Of a stretch of DNA of 64,000 bases, positions 1-11,203 are shown piece by piece. How positions within the stretch are numbered: the first letter of the stretch is position 1; the number at the start of each line of letters is the position of its first letter. The notes beneath the pieces are model-generated. The model did no database searches. It had not been told where the DNA came from and was given only the letters and a program-made list of their open reading frames with translations. The DNA comes from Seminavis robusta (Eukaryota; Bacillariophyta; Bacillariophyceae; Naviculales; Naviculaceae), in assembly GCA_903772945.1 (NCBI GenBank), contig CAICTM010000008.1, positions 186,001 through 250,000 on the forward strand. Reading direction: 5' to 3'. A program made the translations under genes and the position numbers.

Positions 1-1
1 A

Positions 2-760
2 TTCCTATATTGTTCATTTACATGTGCTAAAGCTGCTCAACATGGACATTTGGAAATGCTCCAATGGCTGCATGCAAATGGGTGCCCATGGGATGAGTGG
101 ACATGTGCTCGTGCTGCTGAAGGTGGCCACTTGGAAATTCTGAAGTGGGCTCGTGCAAATGGTTGTCCATGGGATGAGTATACATGTGAGGCGGCTGCTC
201 AATATGGAAATTTGGAAGTTTTGAAGTGGGCTCGTGAAAATGGCTGTCCATGGGATGAGTATACATGTACACGTGCTGCTCGATATGGACATTTGGAGGT
301 TTTGAAGTGGGCCCGTGAAAATGGTTGTCCATGGAATTATCACACATGTGCCGTTGCTGCTGGAAATGGGAATTTGGAAATTCTAAAGTGGGCTCATGAA
401 AATGGTTGTCCATGGGATGAAGATACATGTCATTATGCTGCACAAAATGGCCATTTGGAAACACTAAAGTGGGCTCGTGAAAATGAGTGTCCATGGAATG
501 AACGAACATGTGCTCAAGCTGCTGAAGGTGGACACTTGGAGGTTTTGAAGTGGTTACGAGAGAATGGTTGTCCCTGGGATGCAGGGACATGTACCCATGC
601 TGCTGCATATGGGCATTTGGAAATTCTAAAGTGGGCTCGTGAAAATGGTTGTCCATGGGATGAAGATACATATCGAGAAGCCTACATGTGTGACAACAGC
701 GAAATGATTGAGTGGCTATGTGACAACGGCTGCCCTGGGTCTCATTCTGGAGGACACTGA
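2..760 (+). CDS. Ankyrin-repeat protein, 3' part (5' end outside window)
   Basis: The reading frame is open from the first bases, so the gene begins upstream and an internal ATG at 50 is not a convincing start. It encodes about eight 27-residue repeats of the pattern TC..AA..GHLE.LKWARENGCPWDE (81 bp each), then a diverged final unit ending GCPGSHSGGH. Repeats of this length with an NGCPWD signature are common in stramenopiles (often called EsV-1-199-like ankyrin proteins) and are thought to mediate protein-protein contacts. The first 55 or so residues match the protein on the minus strand at 38500-39423 exactly, while the number of middle repeats differs (eight here, five there). The missing N-terminus probably resembles that paralogue's F-box-like N-terminal region. 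The partner protein is unknown. Confidence 0.85.
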   Translation, partial: FLYCSFTCAKAAQHGHLEMLQWLHANGCPWDEWTCARAAEGGHLEILKWARANGCPWDEYTCEAAAQYGNLEVLKWARENGCPWDEYTCTRAARYGHLEVLKWARENGCPWNYHTCAVAAGNGNLEILKWAHENGCPWDEDTCHYAAQNGHLETLKWARENECPWNERTCAQAAEGGHLEVLKWLRENGCPWDAGTCTHAAAYGHLEILKWARENGCPWDEDTYREAYMCDNSEMIEWLCDNGCPGSHSGGH

Positions 761-3090
761 CGTCATTTATGGTAGAAGAGTTAGAAATTGAATCAAAACT
801 AGACAATGTTTAGTGCGATCTGGTTACATGGACCACTCAGAACTTCAGTAAAGAAGCAGCTGCTTGTTTCAATAGTAGTAGCACTTGTACGGGTAGGTGG
901 TTTGTGACAGTTGCACCCACCAAAAGGAAGAGTCGAGTCTGTGGACCGAAATGGGCCGTCCATGGGTTCAGATTGCTCGCTCTGTATCCAACGTAGTACC
1001 GGTACGGTAGGTGTGCCAGTCGCAATTTCCATATAGTGAGCGTAGTACCGATAGCCACTGGCCTGTAGAGGCGTTTTTGTGGCTCGGCGAAAGAGGAAGT
1101 GTCATGGTGGCTTCATGAAACAACAGGTAGTGAATTGGGTCAAGAAATGACAAAGATTCATGTACGGACGATCTCTAGAGAAGTCAACCATGCATGAATC
1201 GTGGGTACTGTAACAACCGCCGAGAGTGCTTGGAGGCGCTGGAAGCGTTCGAAAGAAGCAATAGCACCACGTGCTGTGCAATGTACCAAGAAAGCCTCAT
1301 CGAAAGATACGTCGAACGTCAAATAGTAGAACCCTACTGTACGAGGGATCCATGCACATTGGCACGAGAAGCAAGAAGTTCGAGGAACGGAACGAGACAC
1401 GAGCATGGACGGATAGTACGAGCATGAACGATCGACGTCCGGAGCCATGCCAGTCTAGTGGAGTCAGTGGCTCGCTCGAAGAAGCCAACAGCTGCAAGCA
1501 AAACAGGAGTTGGATCCAGGACGGAGGCAGGGTAATTGAACAGATAGCAAGGTGGCTGCAGCTCAAGTGAAGTAAGGAGCGATCTTTGCAGCACACTAGT
1601 ATCGTAGCTACCGGTACGGTACAATACGCTAGCAAACAAAACCTCTGTTTGATCGCTCGCTCGTGTCCAATGGTTCGTGGTCCCTGCTGCTCTCGCTCTG
1701 GCTGGGATGCACCTCCTCAATAGCAGCCAGTGTGCGTGAATAGCCGTACTACGGTTAAAGCAAGCTGCCACACGAAGCGCGGTCTATGGTGCTGCAGAAT
1801 CGAATCTGCTCTAGCCAGAGACTAGCTAGTAGGTAGTAGGCATCAATTGCTGCCTGGCCTGTGCCTTGCTCGTTCTGGTCGGGACGGGCATCCCGTACTA
1901 GCTAGTACCTGGTACCGGCCTACTAGTACTCGAAGCCTGAACATACATGTTCACGTGTTGACAAGGGAAATCGCAAATCGCAGAGTTGCTTGTTGCTAGC
2001 TCTAGCCACGTTGTAGTAGGTAGTAGGAGGTCGCTCGAGACAAAGAAAGCCGATGTGCCAGCCACAAGACTTGGTGTTCATACGACGCAAAGCCAGTACT
2101 GTACTTGAACACTTGAACCCTCTCGAAATACGAGTACTAGTAGCCGAGGTACATACCGGTACATGCACATGTATCCAAGAAGGCCAAGAGGCCAAGACAT
2201 TGACAGATAGATCTAGATCTAGCCAGTCTTTGTTGGGGCGCAGTAGGAGCAAATCCTTGTTTCAAAAAGCATGCTTCGATGCCATTCTGCGGATTCGATT
2301 CATCTCTACTTGGACGCATTGACGCATTGACGCATTGTACAGCCGTTGTTTTTCAGTCAGTCATTATTGGCGTGAGGCGCGAAGGTTGATGAAACTCTTC
2401 TCAGAAGCAGGCTAATAAAAATAACCAGCATCGAATTACATGCAGACCAGCTACCGGGTACCATACATGTAGAGATCTAATGCGAGAACAGAGAGGCCAA
2501 GTATGTTATAAAAATAATTCTGGTCACGAAAAATTGTAATGAACGAGACAGAAGTGAAGTGCGGTATTATCAGTACTCGTAGTTTGGATGCATAAGAAGG
2601 AGAGGTGGTGATGTGGTGATGATTGCCGGAATTAATGAGGGTCACACGCCTGCATGGTACTAGTAGTACTCTCGGTCGTGCTAGTTTGAAGACCACGTGG
2701 CTTGGCATTGTAACGAGTTATTGTTAAATAGGTCCACCAAGACTACTTGACTTGTCTTTTAAATCTCTTGAGGACTCTTAATAGATTTACTGCTACTAAG
2801 AAACCAGCGAAACTTCCGCTTGCTGGTACATACAAGGAGGTCACAAGTCAATTGCCGGAACATCACTTCACGTTTTACTGTTCCTCTGCATTCCATTTCC
2901 AATTCCAACTCCCACGCACCACGCACTAGGTACTACTGCCATCCTCCATGGTAGCTCGAAGCAACAGCAAACAGCAGATCGAGCACAGCCGCAGCAAGCA
3001 AAGCAAAACAGAACCAAGTCAACACTAACTAATAGCTAACTACACTAGCTATACATTTTAATTAATAGCTAATAGCTACCTTACGGCACC
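761..3090. other. Intergenic region, no gene recognised
   Basis: About 2.3 kb without a convincing gene. Short open frames here overlap on several strands and have no recognisable domain. The sequence is rich in short palindromic words (CTAG, GTAC, CCGG, CATG) and in ACCGGTAC-type strings. The last 150 bases contain repeated TAATAGCTAA words and probably hold the 5' UTR or promoter of the downstream gene. Confidence 0.6.
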
Positions 3091-6000
3091 ATGGACTCCT
3101 TTTCAGCTTTACCGCCTCTGCAGCCAATGCCAGATAATAGTGTTGCTACCCCTGCTGCTAATGATGCTACCCCTGCTGCTACCCCCACCATTACTGCCAT
3201 TACCACCAATAGCAATATCAAGAGGAAGAGCAAATACAGTCCAAGAAGTCCAAGCGTTCGATGGAACGATCAGACGAGCAACGATGACTCTTTGTCCATG
3301 AGTATGTCTATGTCTATGAGTATGTCCATGGCAGATCTGGACTTGGAGATGAACATGGACGTTGTAGATATTGAGAGTCAAGAGCCAACGGCCATGGAGA
3401 AGGACCACTGTAGACGTCCACACTACGACGACGAAGACTCGGACTCTATTCAACTACTAGAAGAAGAGGAGGAGGAAGAAGAGTCCATTCAACTAGTAGA
3501 ACATGAAAATGAAAATGAAAATGAAAATGAAAAGGAAGGAGAGCAAGACAGCATTTGCCAAGATTCCGTTTCCACAATCGACATGGCGGCGGAACGAGAA
3601 CGAAAACTAAGATGGACGTGTTGTCTGGCACTCCTTCAAGTGGCGCTGTTGCAGAAATGTCTCTACGCTCTTCCATTTTTATTCGGAAAGTGTCGCAAGA
3701 TATTCGACAATGGAGAAGATCTAGATGCTGTGGGCCAGGAAGATGTCATGATGGACCTCACACAAAATGCCATGGATGTCTCCACGTCACACCATCAAGC
3801 GTCATCTTCCATGAATCTAACAGTCACTCCCAGTAGTGGTGGTGGTGGTGGAGGCGGAGGTGGAGGAGGAGTCGCTCCAGGACCTCCTCCCGGAGTAGCA
3901 GAAATGGCAACCGCCGCCGCCAATAGTGCCGCTTCGGGAGCTGCCAGTGGAGCAGCCGCCGGGGCTGCCGCTGCTGGAACGTTTGGAATGGCAGCCATGG
4001 CCGGAGCTGTGGCCGGGGCGAGTGTGGCTACACAAGCCGGTGTGGCCGTTGGCGTCGCCACTGTAGCAGCCGTCGCAGTTACCAGTGGAGTTGCCGTCAC
4101 TGGAGCCAACACAAACGCAACGACGACTACAGAACTACCATTCCTACCAGTACCAATCTCCAACTTTACGCCTCCCGATTGCTCAGCAGCCTCCGAAGAG
4201 AAAGTGGGTTATGTAGAACTCAGTATCCAATCCATACCACCCAAGGAAATTGGACCCAGGAAATGGGTCATGGAAGAAATGTTTAGAGACATCTACAATG
4301 AAATCACCGGCATGTGTCTGGATCCAATGGCAAGAGTCATGCTATCGGTAACTCTAGTCAGATGGGAAACAGAGTGGGGTGTTGCGGCAAATGGGACATC
4401 CACTTTTGGCAATACCAGCAGCACTGGCCTGCTGCCATCATCCAACTTGACCAACTACACCATTCTGGATCCAACCAAACAAAACTTGACAGAGGAAGAG
4501 TATGACCTAGCTGTGGCGCAGAGTGTCACCACAACCTACTGGGAAGCAACGGTCGATTGCTTGGGATGTCCTGACCATGAACCCCTCTTTGATGTGCCAG
4601 AGGATCAAGATACTAGTGCGGTTGCTGTGGCAAACAGAAACAGCAGACAACGGAGACTGCAAGAGCAGCTAAGGTTGTTTGATTTGAGCCAGTTCTTTCC
4701 TCTCTTTGCCGCTTCTGTGGGATACAATCTGGAACCTGTCCTAAAAGGAGATGGAACAACGCCCATTGACATTACTCTCACCAACTCTTATGCAAGCAAT
4801 GTTAGGATTGTAGCAGGGGCCACAAGGGCAGTCTTTCCCAATGGTACCGTGGATGAGAATTCAGTCGTGTTGCAGATTGGGCCGGCGGAAATCGAAGATG
4901 CCATGCAAGCTGTGCAAGAAAACGGTGGAGTTTTTACAGTGCCGTTTGTCAGCAATGATCTCTCCGATATTGAGGAATGCTTGGACAACAGCATCCTTGG
5001 TGGGGAAGAGACAGCACCCCAGTCTGAATTCTGTGAGGATGTGCTAGAGCTCACTGCAGGAATAGACCCACAAGTCATTTTTGATTGCCTGGCAAACCCA
5101 ACAGCTTCTTTGGAGTGCCAGCAATTACTTCCTGTGGCATTGGAAGCCTCGGCTCAAAACCAACGAGGCGCTGATTTATCATTGGAAGACTTCTCTCCTC
5201 CTACAACAAATGCTCCTACTGTGGCCCCATCACTTCCTCCTTTAGCACCTCCTTCCAACAGCGAATCCTTTGGGGCTGCATCCGCCTCCCTTCCAACTAG
5301 GACTCCTGTTGCTTCTCCAGTGGCTCCTTCCAACAGCGAATCCTTTGGGGCTGCATCCGCCTCCCTTCCAGCTAGGACTCCTGTTGCTTCTCCAGTGGCT
5401 CCTTCCATCACTGAATCGTTTGGGGCAGCATCTGCCTACGTTCCAACTATGACTCCTGCTGGTCCACAAGTGGCTCCTTCTACAGTGGCTCCTTCCAAAG
5501 CTCCCACCAAAATGCCTACTGGATTTCCAACTGCCCCTCCTACTGTTGTCTCCACCATAGCACCAACTACCCAGCCAACAAAACTTGCAATGACTCCAGG
5601 CCCTTCCAATGCTTCAGAAGAACCAACCATCCAGACAGCTGTACAATCGGTGAACCAACAAACTTCTCAGCCAACTCTCGCTCCCACCATCCGGCCATCG
5701 CCATCGCCAAGCAAAGCACCAACTGAAAGCCCAACATCACAGCCTACATCACAGCCTACATCGCAGCCCACCGTGAGTCCAACTGTGAGTCCAACTGATG
5801 ACCCTACCAATAGTCCCACTCCAGAACCTACAGCTGATCCAACAGATGACCCTACCAGCAGTCCAACAACAGCACCAACAACAGCACCAACCGTTTCTCC
5901 AACAAATGACCCAACACCAGAACCCACAGTTGCGCCTACAGTCAGTGAAACCCTAGAGCTAACTGCCAATCCAACTCCATCACCAGTATCCACTTCTGAC

Positions 6001-7032
6001 AATCCAACAAGTGCCACTGATTTGCCGACAGCCAACCCCAGTCTACTACCTTCTGTGTCTCCCTCACTCTCGCCGTCGTGGCTACCATCTGTAGAGCCTT
6101 CCTTGGAGCCTTCAGAGTCCCCATCAAGTGCCCCCACTTCATGTTCAGGGGTACTTGTTGATACAAGATCCACATACTATGTTTTCTTTGACAGTGACAT
6201 CTCTGCACTTACCAATGACACCCTCATTTCTGCTTTTGTGAATGGCTATGCCAATATACCACACCCATGTTCAGTGATTATCAACAGCATCACAGTTGAA
6301 GGCAGATCTCAGCGAAGAAGGCTACAAGCATCCCAAACAGTTCTATTTGATATCAGCAGCACCCAGCCTTCTGGCAGGACCTTTCTGGATGTCACTACAG
6401 ATGCTGCAGCATTCCTTCAAGGCTTCAATGCTGCCTACAGTGGAGCAACTGCTTTCAGAATAGACACTGCCACGTCATCTCCGTCAGGAAGCCCCAGCAT
6501 CAGTCCAAGCACATCAAAAAGTCCCAGTGCACAGCCCTCTGGAAGTCCATCAATGGCACCCACCACTGATGGCCCCTCAACAGGAAGCCCTACAACTCTT
6601 CTATCTTCCCCCCCAAGCACCTCATCGTCTCCCTCGACGGCACCAAGCATACTACCATCCACCTTTCCATCAGTTGTACCTTCAGGCAGTCCATCACAGA
6701 ATCCATCATATACACCCTCTACGTCTACGAGACCTTCCAGTCTCCCAACCTCATCTCCATCTCAACGACCCTCTGTAACACCAGGAAATCCAACAGGAAG
6801 GCCAACAACGATGCCCTCGGTCCTTCCTAGCATCTCATCTTCTCCCTCATCAGCACCAAGCAAGCAACCATCCACCTCTTCCATCAGTTGTACCTTCACA
6901 TGTTCCATCCCAGAATCCATCATTACACCCTCTACAGACCTTCTAGTCTCCCTCTTCATCTCCCTCTCACAGTCCCTCCGTAACACAAGGAAATCCAACA
7001 AAGCCCTACAGCTATCCCTCTGCCCCACCTAG
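3091..7032 (+). CDS. SPS-A: giant Ser/Pro-rich membrane-anchored glycoprotein, N-terminal and middle part
   Basis: The start ATG has a good context (GCACCATGG). Order of parts: low-complexity Thr/Ala N-terminus; acidic Glu-rich stretch (about residues 90-165); basic RERKLR then a hydrophobic segment (about 176-198) that looks like a type II signal anchor; a poly-Gly run; a hydrophobic Ala/Gly-rich stretch (about 270-340) that may also insert in membrane; a conserved Cys-containing ectodomain (about 354-690) with several N-glycosylation sequons; Pro/Thr stalks (APTVAPS, TSQPTSQPT); a compact domain (about 1020-1130) starting SCSGVLVDTRSTYYVFFDSD; then SPS repeats. RQRRLQ and QRRRLQ resemble RXL processing sites of diatom wall proteins. 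The ectodomain family is not recognised. The frame loses the SPS pattern near 6877 and stops at 7032. The gene almost certainly continues in the segment at 7149-9083. A paralogue follows at 11204. A structural cell-surface or wall role is inferred. Confidence 0.8.
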   Translation: MDSFSALPPLQPMPDNSVATPAANDATPAATPTITAITTNSNIKRKSKYSPRSPSVRWNDQTSNDDSLSMSMSMSMSMSMADLDLEMNMDVVDIESQEPTAMEKDHCRRPHYDDEDSDSIQLLEEEEEEEESIQLVEHENENENENEKEGEQDSICQDSVSTIDMAAERERKLRWTCCLALLQVALLQKCLYALPFLFGKCRKIFDNGEDLDAVGQEDVMMDLTQNAMDVSTSHHQASSSMNLTVTPSSGGGGGGGGGGGVAPGPPPGVAEMATAAANSAASGAASGAAAGAAAAGTFGMAAMAGAVAGASVATQAGVAVGVATVAAVAVTSGVAVTGANTNATTTTELPFLPVPISNFTPPDCSAASEEKVGYVELSIQSIPPKEIGPRKWVMEEMFRDIYNEITGMCLDPMARVMLSVTLVRWETEWGVAANGTSTFGNTSSTGLLPSSNLTNYTILDPTKQNLTEEEYDLAVAQSVTTTYWEATVDCLGCPDHEPLFDVPEDQDTSAVAVANRNSRQRRLQEQLRLFDLSQFFPLFAASVGYNLEPVLKGDGTTPIDITLTNSYASNVRIVAGATRAVFPNGTVDENSVVLQIGPAEIEDAMQAVQENGGVFTVPFVSNDLSDIEECLDNSILGGEETAPQSEFCEDVLELTAGIDPQVIFDCLANPTASLECQQLLPVALEASAQNQRGADLSLEDFSPPTTNAPTVAPSLPPLAPPSNSESFGAASASLPTRTPVASPVAPSNSESFGAASASLPARTPVASPVAPSITESFGAASAYVPTMTPAGPQVAPSTVAPSKAPTKMPTGFPTAPPTVVSTIAPTTQPTKLAMTPGPSNASEEPTIQTAVQSVNQQTSQPTLAPTIRPSPSPSKAPTESPTSQPTSQPTSQPTVSPTVSPTDDPTNSPTPEPTADPTDDPTSSPTTAPTTAPTVSPTNDPTPEPTVAPTVSETLELTANPTPSPVSTSDNPTSATDLPTANPSLLPSVSPSLSPSWLPSVEPSLEPSESPSSAPTSCSGVLVDTRSTYYVFFDSDISALTNDTLISAFVNGYANIPHPCSVIINSITVEGRSQRRRLQASQTVLFDISSTQPSGRTFLDVTTDAAAFLQGFNAAYSGATAFRIDTATSSPSGSPSISPSTSKSPSAQPSGSPSMAPTTDGPSTGSPTTLLSSPPSTSSSPSTAPSILPSTFPSVVPSGSPSQNPSYTPSTSTRPSSLPTSSPSQRPSVTPGNPTGRPTTMPSVLPSISSSPSSAPSKQPSTSSISCTFTCSIPESIITPSTDLLVSLFISLSQSLRNTRKSNKALQLSLCPT

Positions 7033-7148
7033 CACCTCATCTTCTCCTTCATCAGCACCAATCAATCAACCATCCACCTCTCCATCAGTTGTACCTTCTT
7101 GAATTCCATCCCAGAATCCATCATTGAACCCTCTACAAGTTCTTCTAG

Positions 7149-9083
7149 TCACCCTATCTTCGGGTTCCCTCTCACAGTCCCTCTGTAACACCAGGAGCGC
7201 CAACAGGAGGGCCTACAAGAATTCCCTCTTCCGCACCTAGCACCTCATCTTCACCCTCATCAGCACCAATCAAGCAACCATCCACCTCTCCATCAGTTGT
7301 ACCTTCAGGTATACCATCCGAGAATCCGTCTTTTATCCCCTCTAGTCTCCCGTCTAGTCTCCCGTCTTCATCACCCTCTGGCAGTCCCTCTGTAACGCCA
7401 GGAAACCCAACAGGCAGCCCGACAATCCAACCATCCGCATCACCCAGCACATCACAATCTCCATCCACAGTACCCAGCAGTCAACCTTCTTCTGGATCGC
7501 CCTCAAGTGTACCAAGTACACAACCATCAGCCACACCATCTCTTGAACCATCTCGTGAACCATCCAAATCCCCCTCCAACTCTCCATCCTCATCGCCATC
7601 AAAATCCCCCTCCAAGACACCATCAGACAGCCCTTCCTCCTCCCCATCCACTCTTCCTTCTGTCGCTCCTTCGATGACTCCCTCCAGGTCTCCATCCACT
7701 GTTCCTTCTATGTCCCCGTCTTCGCTTCCTTCCAAGCAGCCATCCTCCGCCCCTTCAGTGCGTCCATCGGTTACACCAGGGACACCTACCAAAAGCCCGT
7801 CCGCAATGCCATCGGAATCCCCTACTGTATCAGCTTCTCCCTCCAATTTGCCAAGCTTCAATCCATCTGAATCTCCATCTATGACTCCCAGTATCAGTCC
7901 ATCCATGCTTCCCAGCATGCGTCCCTCATCCTTGCCATCCAATAGTCCCAGCACCAGTCCCTCCGGCGGCCCTTCAAGGACTCCCAGTGGCAGTCCTTCC
8001 ATGGTTCCATCGTCTTCTCCTTCAATGGCGCCTTCCCTGGTTCCATCGGCTTCTCCTTCAATCTCCCCTTCGATGGTTCCATCGTCTTCTCCTTCAATGG
8101 CGCCTTCCATGCTGCCCAGCATCAGTCCCTCGGACCACCCTTCAAGACCTCCCAGTATCAGTCCTTCCATGACTCCATCATTTTCTCCTTCAATGGCGCC
8201 ATCCAATATGCCCAGTGTTAGTCCCTCGGACTTCCCTTCAAGCACTCCGAGTATCAGTCCTTCCATGGTTCCATCGTCTTCTCCTTCAATGGCTCCATCC
8301 AATATTCCCAGTGTCAGTCCCTCGGACTTCCCTTCAAGAACTCCTAGTATCAGTCCTTCGGATTTCCCATCGTCTTCTCCTTCGATGGCTCCATCCAATA
8401 TTCCCAGTGTCAGTCCCTCAGACTTCCCTTCAAGAACTCCTAGTATCAGTCCTTCGGATTTCCCATCGTCTTCTCCTTCGACGGCTCCATCCAATATTCC
8501 CAGTGTCAGTCCCTCAGACTTCCCTTCAAGAACTCCCAGCATCAGTCCTTCCATGACTCCATCATCTTCTCCTTCAATGGCGCCTTCCAATATACCGAGT
8601 GTCAGCCCCTCAGAATCCCCATCCAACCAACCATCTCCTCCTCCAGTTGTTGCCCCGGGCACTGTCTTTCCCTACCCCTCTGGAAATGTCAACGTAGCAA
8701 TCACAGACAATGCAGAGAGTTCAGACAGCATTGTTGTTTCTGATAGCTTCCTAATCTGTGGTGTTCAGGTGGGGGTCGACATCACACACACTTACGGTGG
8801 TGATTTGATTGTTTCTATTGAGTTTGAGTCCACTTCCTTAGTGCTCAGACCAAGGCAGTGCAGCGGCCAAGATGACATTAATGTTGTTTTTGATGATTCC
8901 AGTAGCATTGCGGTAGCAGATTCGTGCACCAGCCCGGCTGGCACACATGTTCAGCCGCAAAATGCTCTAACTGCATTTGATGGGGAATCGTCTGCAGGCA
9001 CCTGGACACTGAAGGTTTCTGACAATGCTGGCGCGGACGTGGGAACACTTAATTCGTGGGAACTAATTCTTACCTCATGTTAA
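7149..9083 (+). CDS. SPS-A, C-terminal part: SPS repeats and P (Homo B) domain
   Basis: This frame is open from 7149, with no ATG before 7674, and continues the SPS repeats of the preceding segment in a different frame. It is therefore read as the 3' part of the same gene and not as a separate one. Repeats of PSxSPSxxPS include 96-bp units (32 residues, containing DFPSRTPSISPSDFPSSSPS). From about 8650 the protein becomes globular and matches a P or Homo B domain: FPYPSGNVNVAITDN, an ITHTYGGDLIVSIE strand, AFDGESSAGTWTLKVSDNAG, and GTLNSWELILTSC at the end. P domains usually follow subtilisin-like proprotein convertases and act as beta-sandwich folding or binding modules. No protease is present here, so the domain is a stand-alone cap. 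The 7033-7148 link is unresolved (frameshift, decay or intron). Confidence 0.75.
   Translation, partial: SPYLRVPSHSPSVTPGAPTGGPTRIPSSAPSTSSSPSSAPIKQPSTSPSVVPSGIPSENPSFIPSSLPSSLPSSSPSGSPSVTPGNPTGSPTIQPSASPSTSQSPSTVPSSQPSSGSPSSVPSTQPSATPSLEPSREPSKSPSNSPSSSPSKSPSKTPSDSPSSSPSTLPSVAPSMTPSRSPSTVPSMSPSSLPSKQPSSAPSVRPSVTPGTPTKSPSAMPSESPTVSASPSNLPSFNPSESPSMTPSISPSMLPSMRPSSLPSNSPSTSPSGGPSRTPSGSPSMVPSSSPSMAPSLVPSASPSISPSMVPSSSPSMAPSMLPSISPSDHPSRPPSISPSMTPSFSPSMAPSNMPSVSPSDFPSSTPSISPSMVPSSSPSMAPSNIPSVSPSDFPSRTPSISPSDFPSSSPSMAPSNIPSVSPSDFPSRTPSISPSDFPSSSPSTAPSNIPSVSPSDFPSRTPSISPSMTPSSSPSMAPSNIPSVSPSESPSNQPSPPPVVAPGTVFPYPSGNVNVAITDNAESSDSIVVSDSFLICGVQVGVDITHTYGGDLIVSIEFESTSLVLRPRQCSGQDDINVVFDDSSSIAVADSCTSPAGTHVQPQNALTAFDGESSAGTWTLKVSDNAGADVGTLNSWELILTSC
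8325..8516 (+). repeat. Two tandem 96-bp SPS units in SPS-A
   Basis: Two nearly identical 96-bp copies (8325-8420 and 8421-8516) encode a 32-residue unit built on DFPSRTP and SPSDFPSSSPS. They differ at only a few bases, for example ATGGCT versus ACGGCT. The period matches the 96-bp units in SPS-B. Confidence 0.8.
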
Positions 9084-11203
9084 TAATTAACTCTCATTTA
9101 CCATACCCTGTGCAAACGTTGAAACTTGGAAGCAGGTACATGTGATCAACTTTGCAGGCTGCACTCACGTTACTCTAGCAAGCTACTAGGCAGCTCAAGT
9201 TTTACACAGAATGGGATGTCCCTTCTGTCAGATTGGCTCTCAACAATCAACAATGGCGTGTTCAGGCGTCACCGTTTGTTGTTCAGCGCAAGCTGTCATC
9301 CACGTCGATCGACCTGTCTATCGAACGTAACGTACGCTCTCCACGTCTTCAAAAGAGCAGCCGCTGAAGAGGAGGTAACATCATCGATAACTGGAGCTGG
9401 TATGGACGTGTCGACACAGTGAACAAATGCACTAGCTATGTTTAAAAATCTGGATGGGTATCTTTTAGGATTGCTGCTGAACGTTTTTGCTAGCTGGTAC
9501 CTTCGCTCACAGCCCACCAGTTTGGAGTTCGTTTTCCTTTTGAGTCTAGCAGCAAACCCAAGTACATGGCTGTATCATGTATACTATAGAAGACTTGGGT
9601 GGGAAAGGCATGACGATGGACACCCTGCACTTCGCAAGCAAAAGGGCAGCCAGTTGGGTAAAACCCTTCGGAGGAAGTGACTGTCACTTCCACTTGACTC
9701 GGAGCGACGTGGCTGTCTACTACGGAGTACGGAGTCTCGTAGTCTAGTCGAGTCCAGTGAGAGTCCAGCCAAAACACGGTCGAGTCTTTGGGACTCGGAG
9801 GCCCTGTCCTCTCTTCGTACCGTACGTAACGTACGTGCGAGGCCGTTGGCACTCGAGTACGCTCTACTAGCTGATGCGGGCAGTAGAATTCAATGTTGTC
9901 GTACATGTAGAACCTGCTTTTCTCTAACATAGAGCTAACGTGAAGCTAAGCTGGCTTCGGCTGTGCATCATCTATCTTGCCGTGAACCCCACTTGCTTCT
10001 TTGTTGGTGGGCGGGTCGTCTATCACTCTATCACTAGCTAGCTAGCTCACTAGCTCGCCTAGTACCGGTAGCTACTAGCTAGCTAGGAAGGCTACAGAGC
10101 CGTGCTTCGGTTTCAGCGCGCTGGGTACCTATCTGATGATGGACAACTAGCTAGCTGCGGTATTGGTTTGGCTTATTTCATTGCGTTCTGAACTTCCGGT
10201 TTTGGAGGTGAATCAATCCTCTTGGAAGCACACCTAAAAAGCCCAGCTCCTCTAGCCAGCTTGCTTGCTACAAATGTCATGTACTAGCTAGATAGTTGAT
10301 TTCAATGGATCATGGATTGCAACTGTATTCTACGAAGCTTGTTGGCTCGGGCAGGATGGGCGAACATGCTTGACCCAGCCAGCGCTTTACGTACTGTACC
10401 GGATGTGACTCGACTCATTAATTCAATTCTGCGTTTGGAGAGAGCGTATGTGATTGTTACCGGTATGGCTCTATGTCGCTGTGCTGTGCTGTGCTGTTGT
10501 GCAAGGTCAAAAAGAGAAAATAGAGGTGATACAGTGCTGGAAAAAGGGCACAGAGCCATTGTAAAACGATGAACCTTTTTGGAAACGAGTCACAAATTTA
10601 CAGCAACATCTCTTTACTGAGTATTGTACAGACTTAAAGTAACTTCAACGTTGGAACACAGCATGTGCCTTGTCGGCAAACTTATAAGTCCGGTCTATTC
10701 TTGTTTGATCGTAGAAGGAGTTGTTGCTGATGAATAGCCTCAAAATGCCAGACTGGACAATTTGGTTCATCGATTGTATGAAGGAGGATTTAATGTATTC
10801 GAAACCAGCCAGTCATTTCTCGCAATAGTCATTTGTCTCCAAGCTGTTCAATTAAGGCTGTTGACAAAGGAAATGCATTAGAAAACCGCATGGAGGCGTA
10901 GTTGCTTAGGATTCGTTCTAGAGTGGTGACTGCTGGGACCAGGTAGGAGTCTTAAGGAATTATACGATTCAGCATTAGAGGCCGTAGAGTACTAGTATGG
11001 GCAAGTGGCTCAATGGCCAAATTCTTCATCCCCAAATTGGCCTCCTTTTTCTCGCCCCTCCCGCTCCCACCAGGTATCCTTCGCCTTTACCAATGCAATT
11101 GCCAAGGCTAACAACACTGCTAACAACACCAAGCTAGCTAGCTATCCACATCCATTGTTACCAACCATCTAATAGAGCGCTAACTAACTTACTAAACTAG
11201 ACT
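9084..11203. other. Intergenic region between the SPS paralogues
   Basis: About 2.1 kb with no supported gene. Small open frames overlap on both strands and show no domain. CTAGCTAG and ACCGGTA words are dense around 10020-10160. The end of the region contains the probable promoter and 5' UTR of SPS-B. Confidence 0.6.

Noticed and set aside
1158-2322. Several overlapping open frames of 70-145 residues on both strands
   Set aside because: No domain, no good start context, mutual overlap, and translation of palindrome-rich DNA; nothing distinguishes them from chance.
7481-8662. Long minus-strand frame of 393 residues with an EGLTLGILDGAIEGEDDG pattern
   Set aside because: It is the complement of the SPS repeats: a regular codon pattern leaves the opposite strand open. 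Similar shadows at 15379-16251, 18509-19354 and 62256-62813 were rejected for the same reason.
7149-9083. Treating the P domain as evidence of a subtilisin-like protease gene
   Set aside because: No catalytic Asp/His/Ser motifs of subtilases occur in SPS-A; the P domain stands alone at the end of a repeat stalk.
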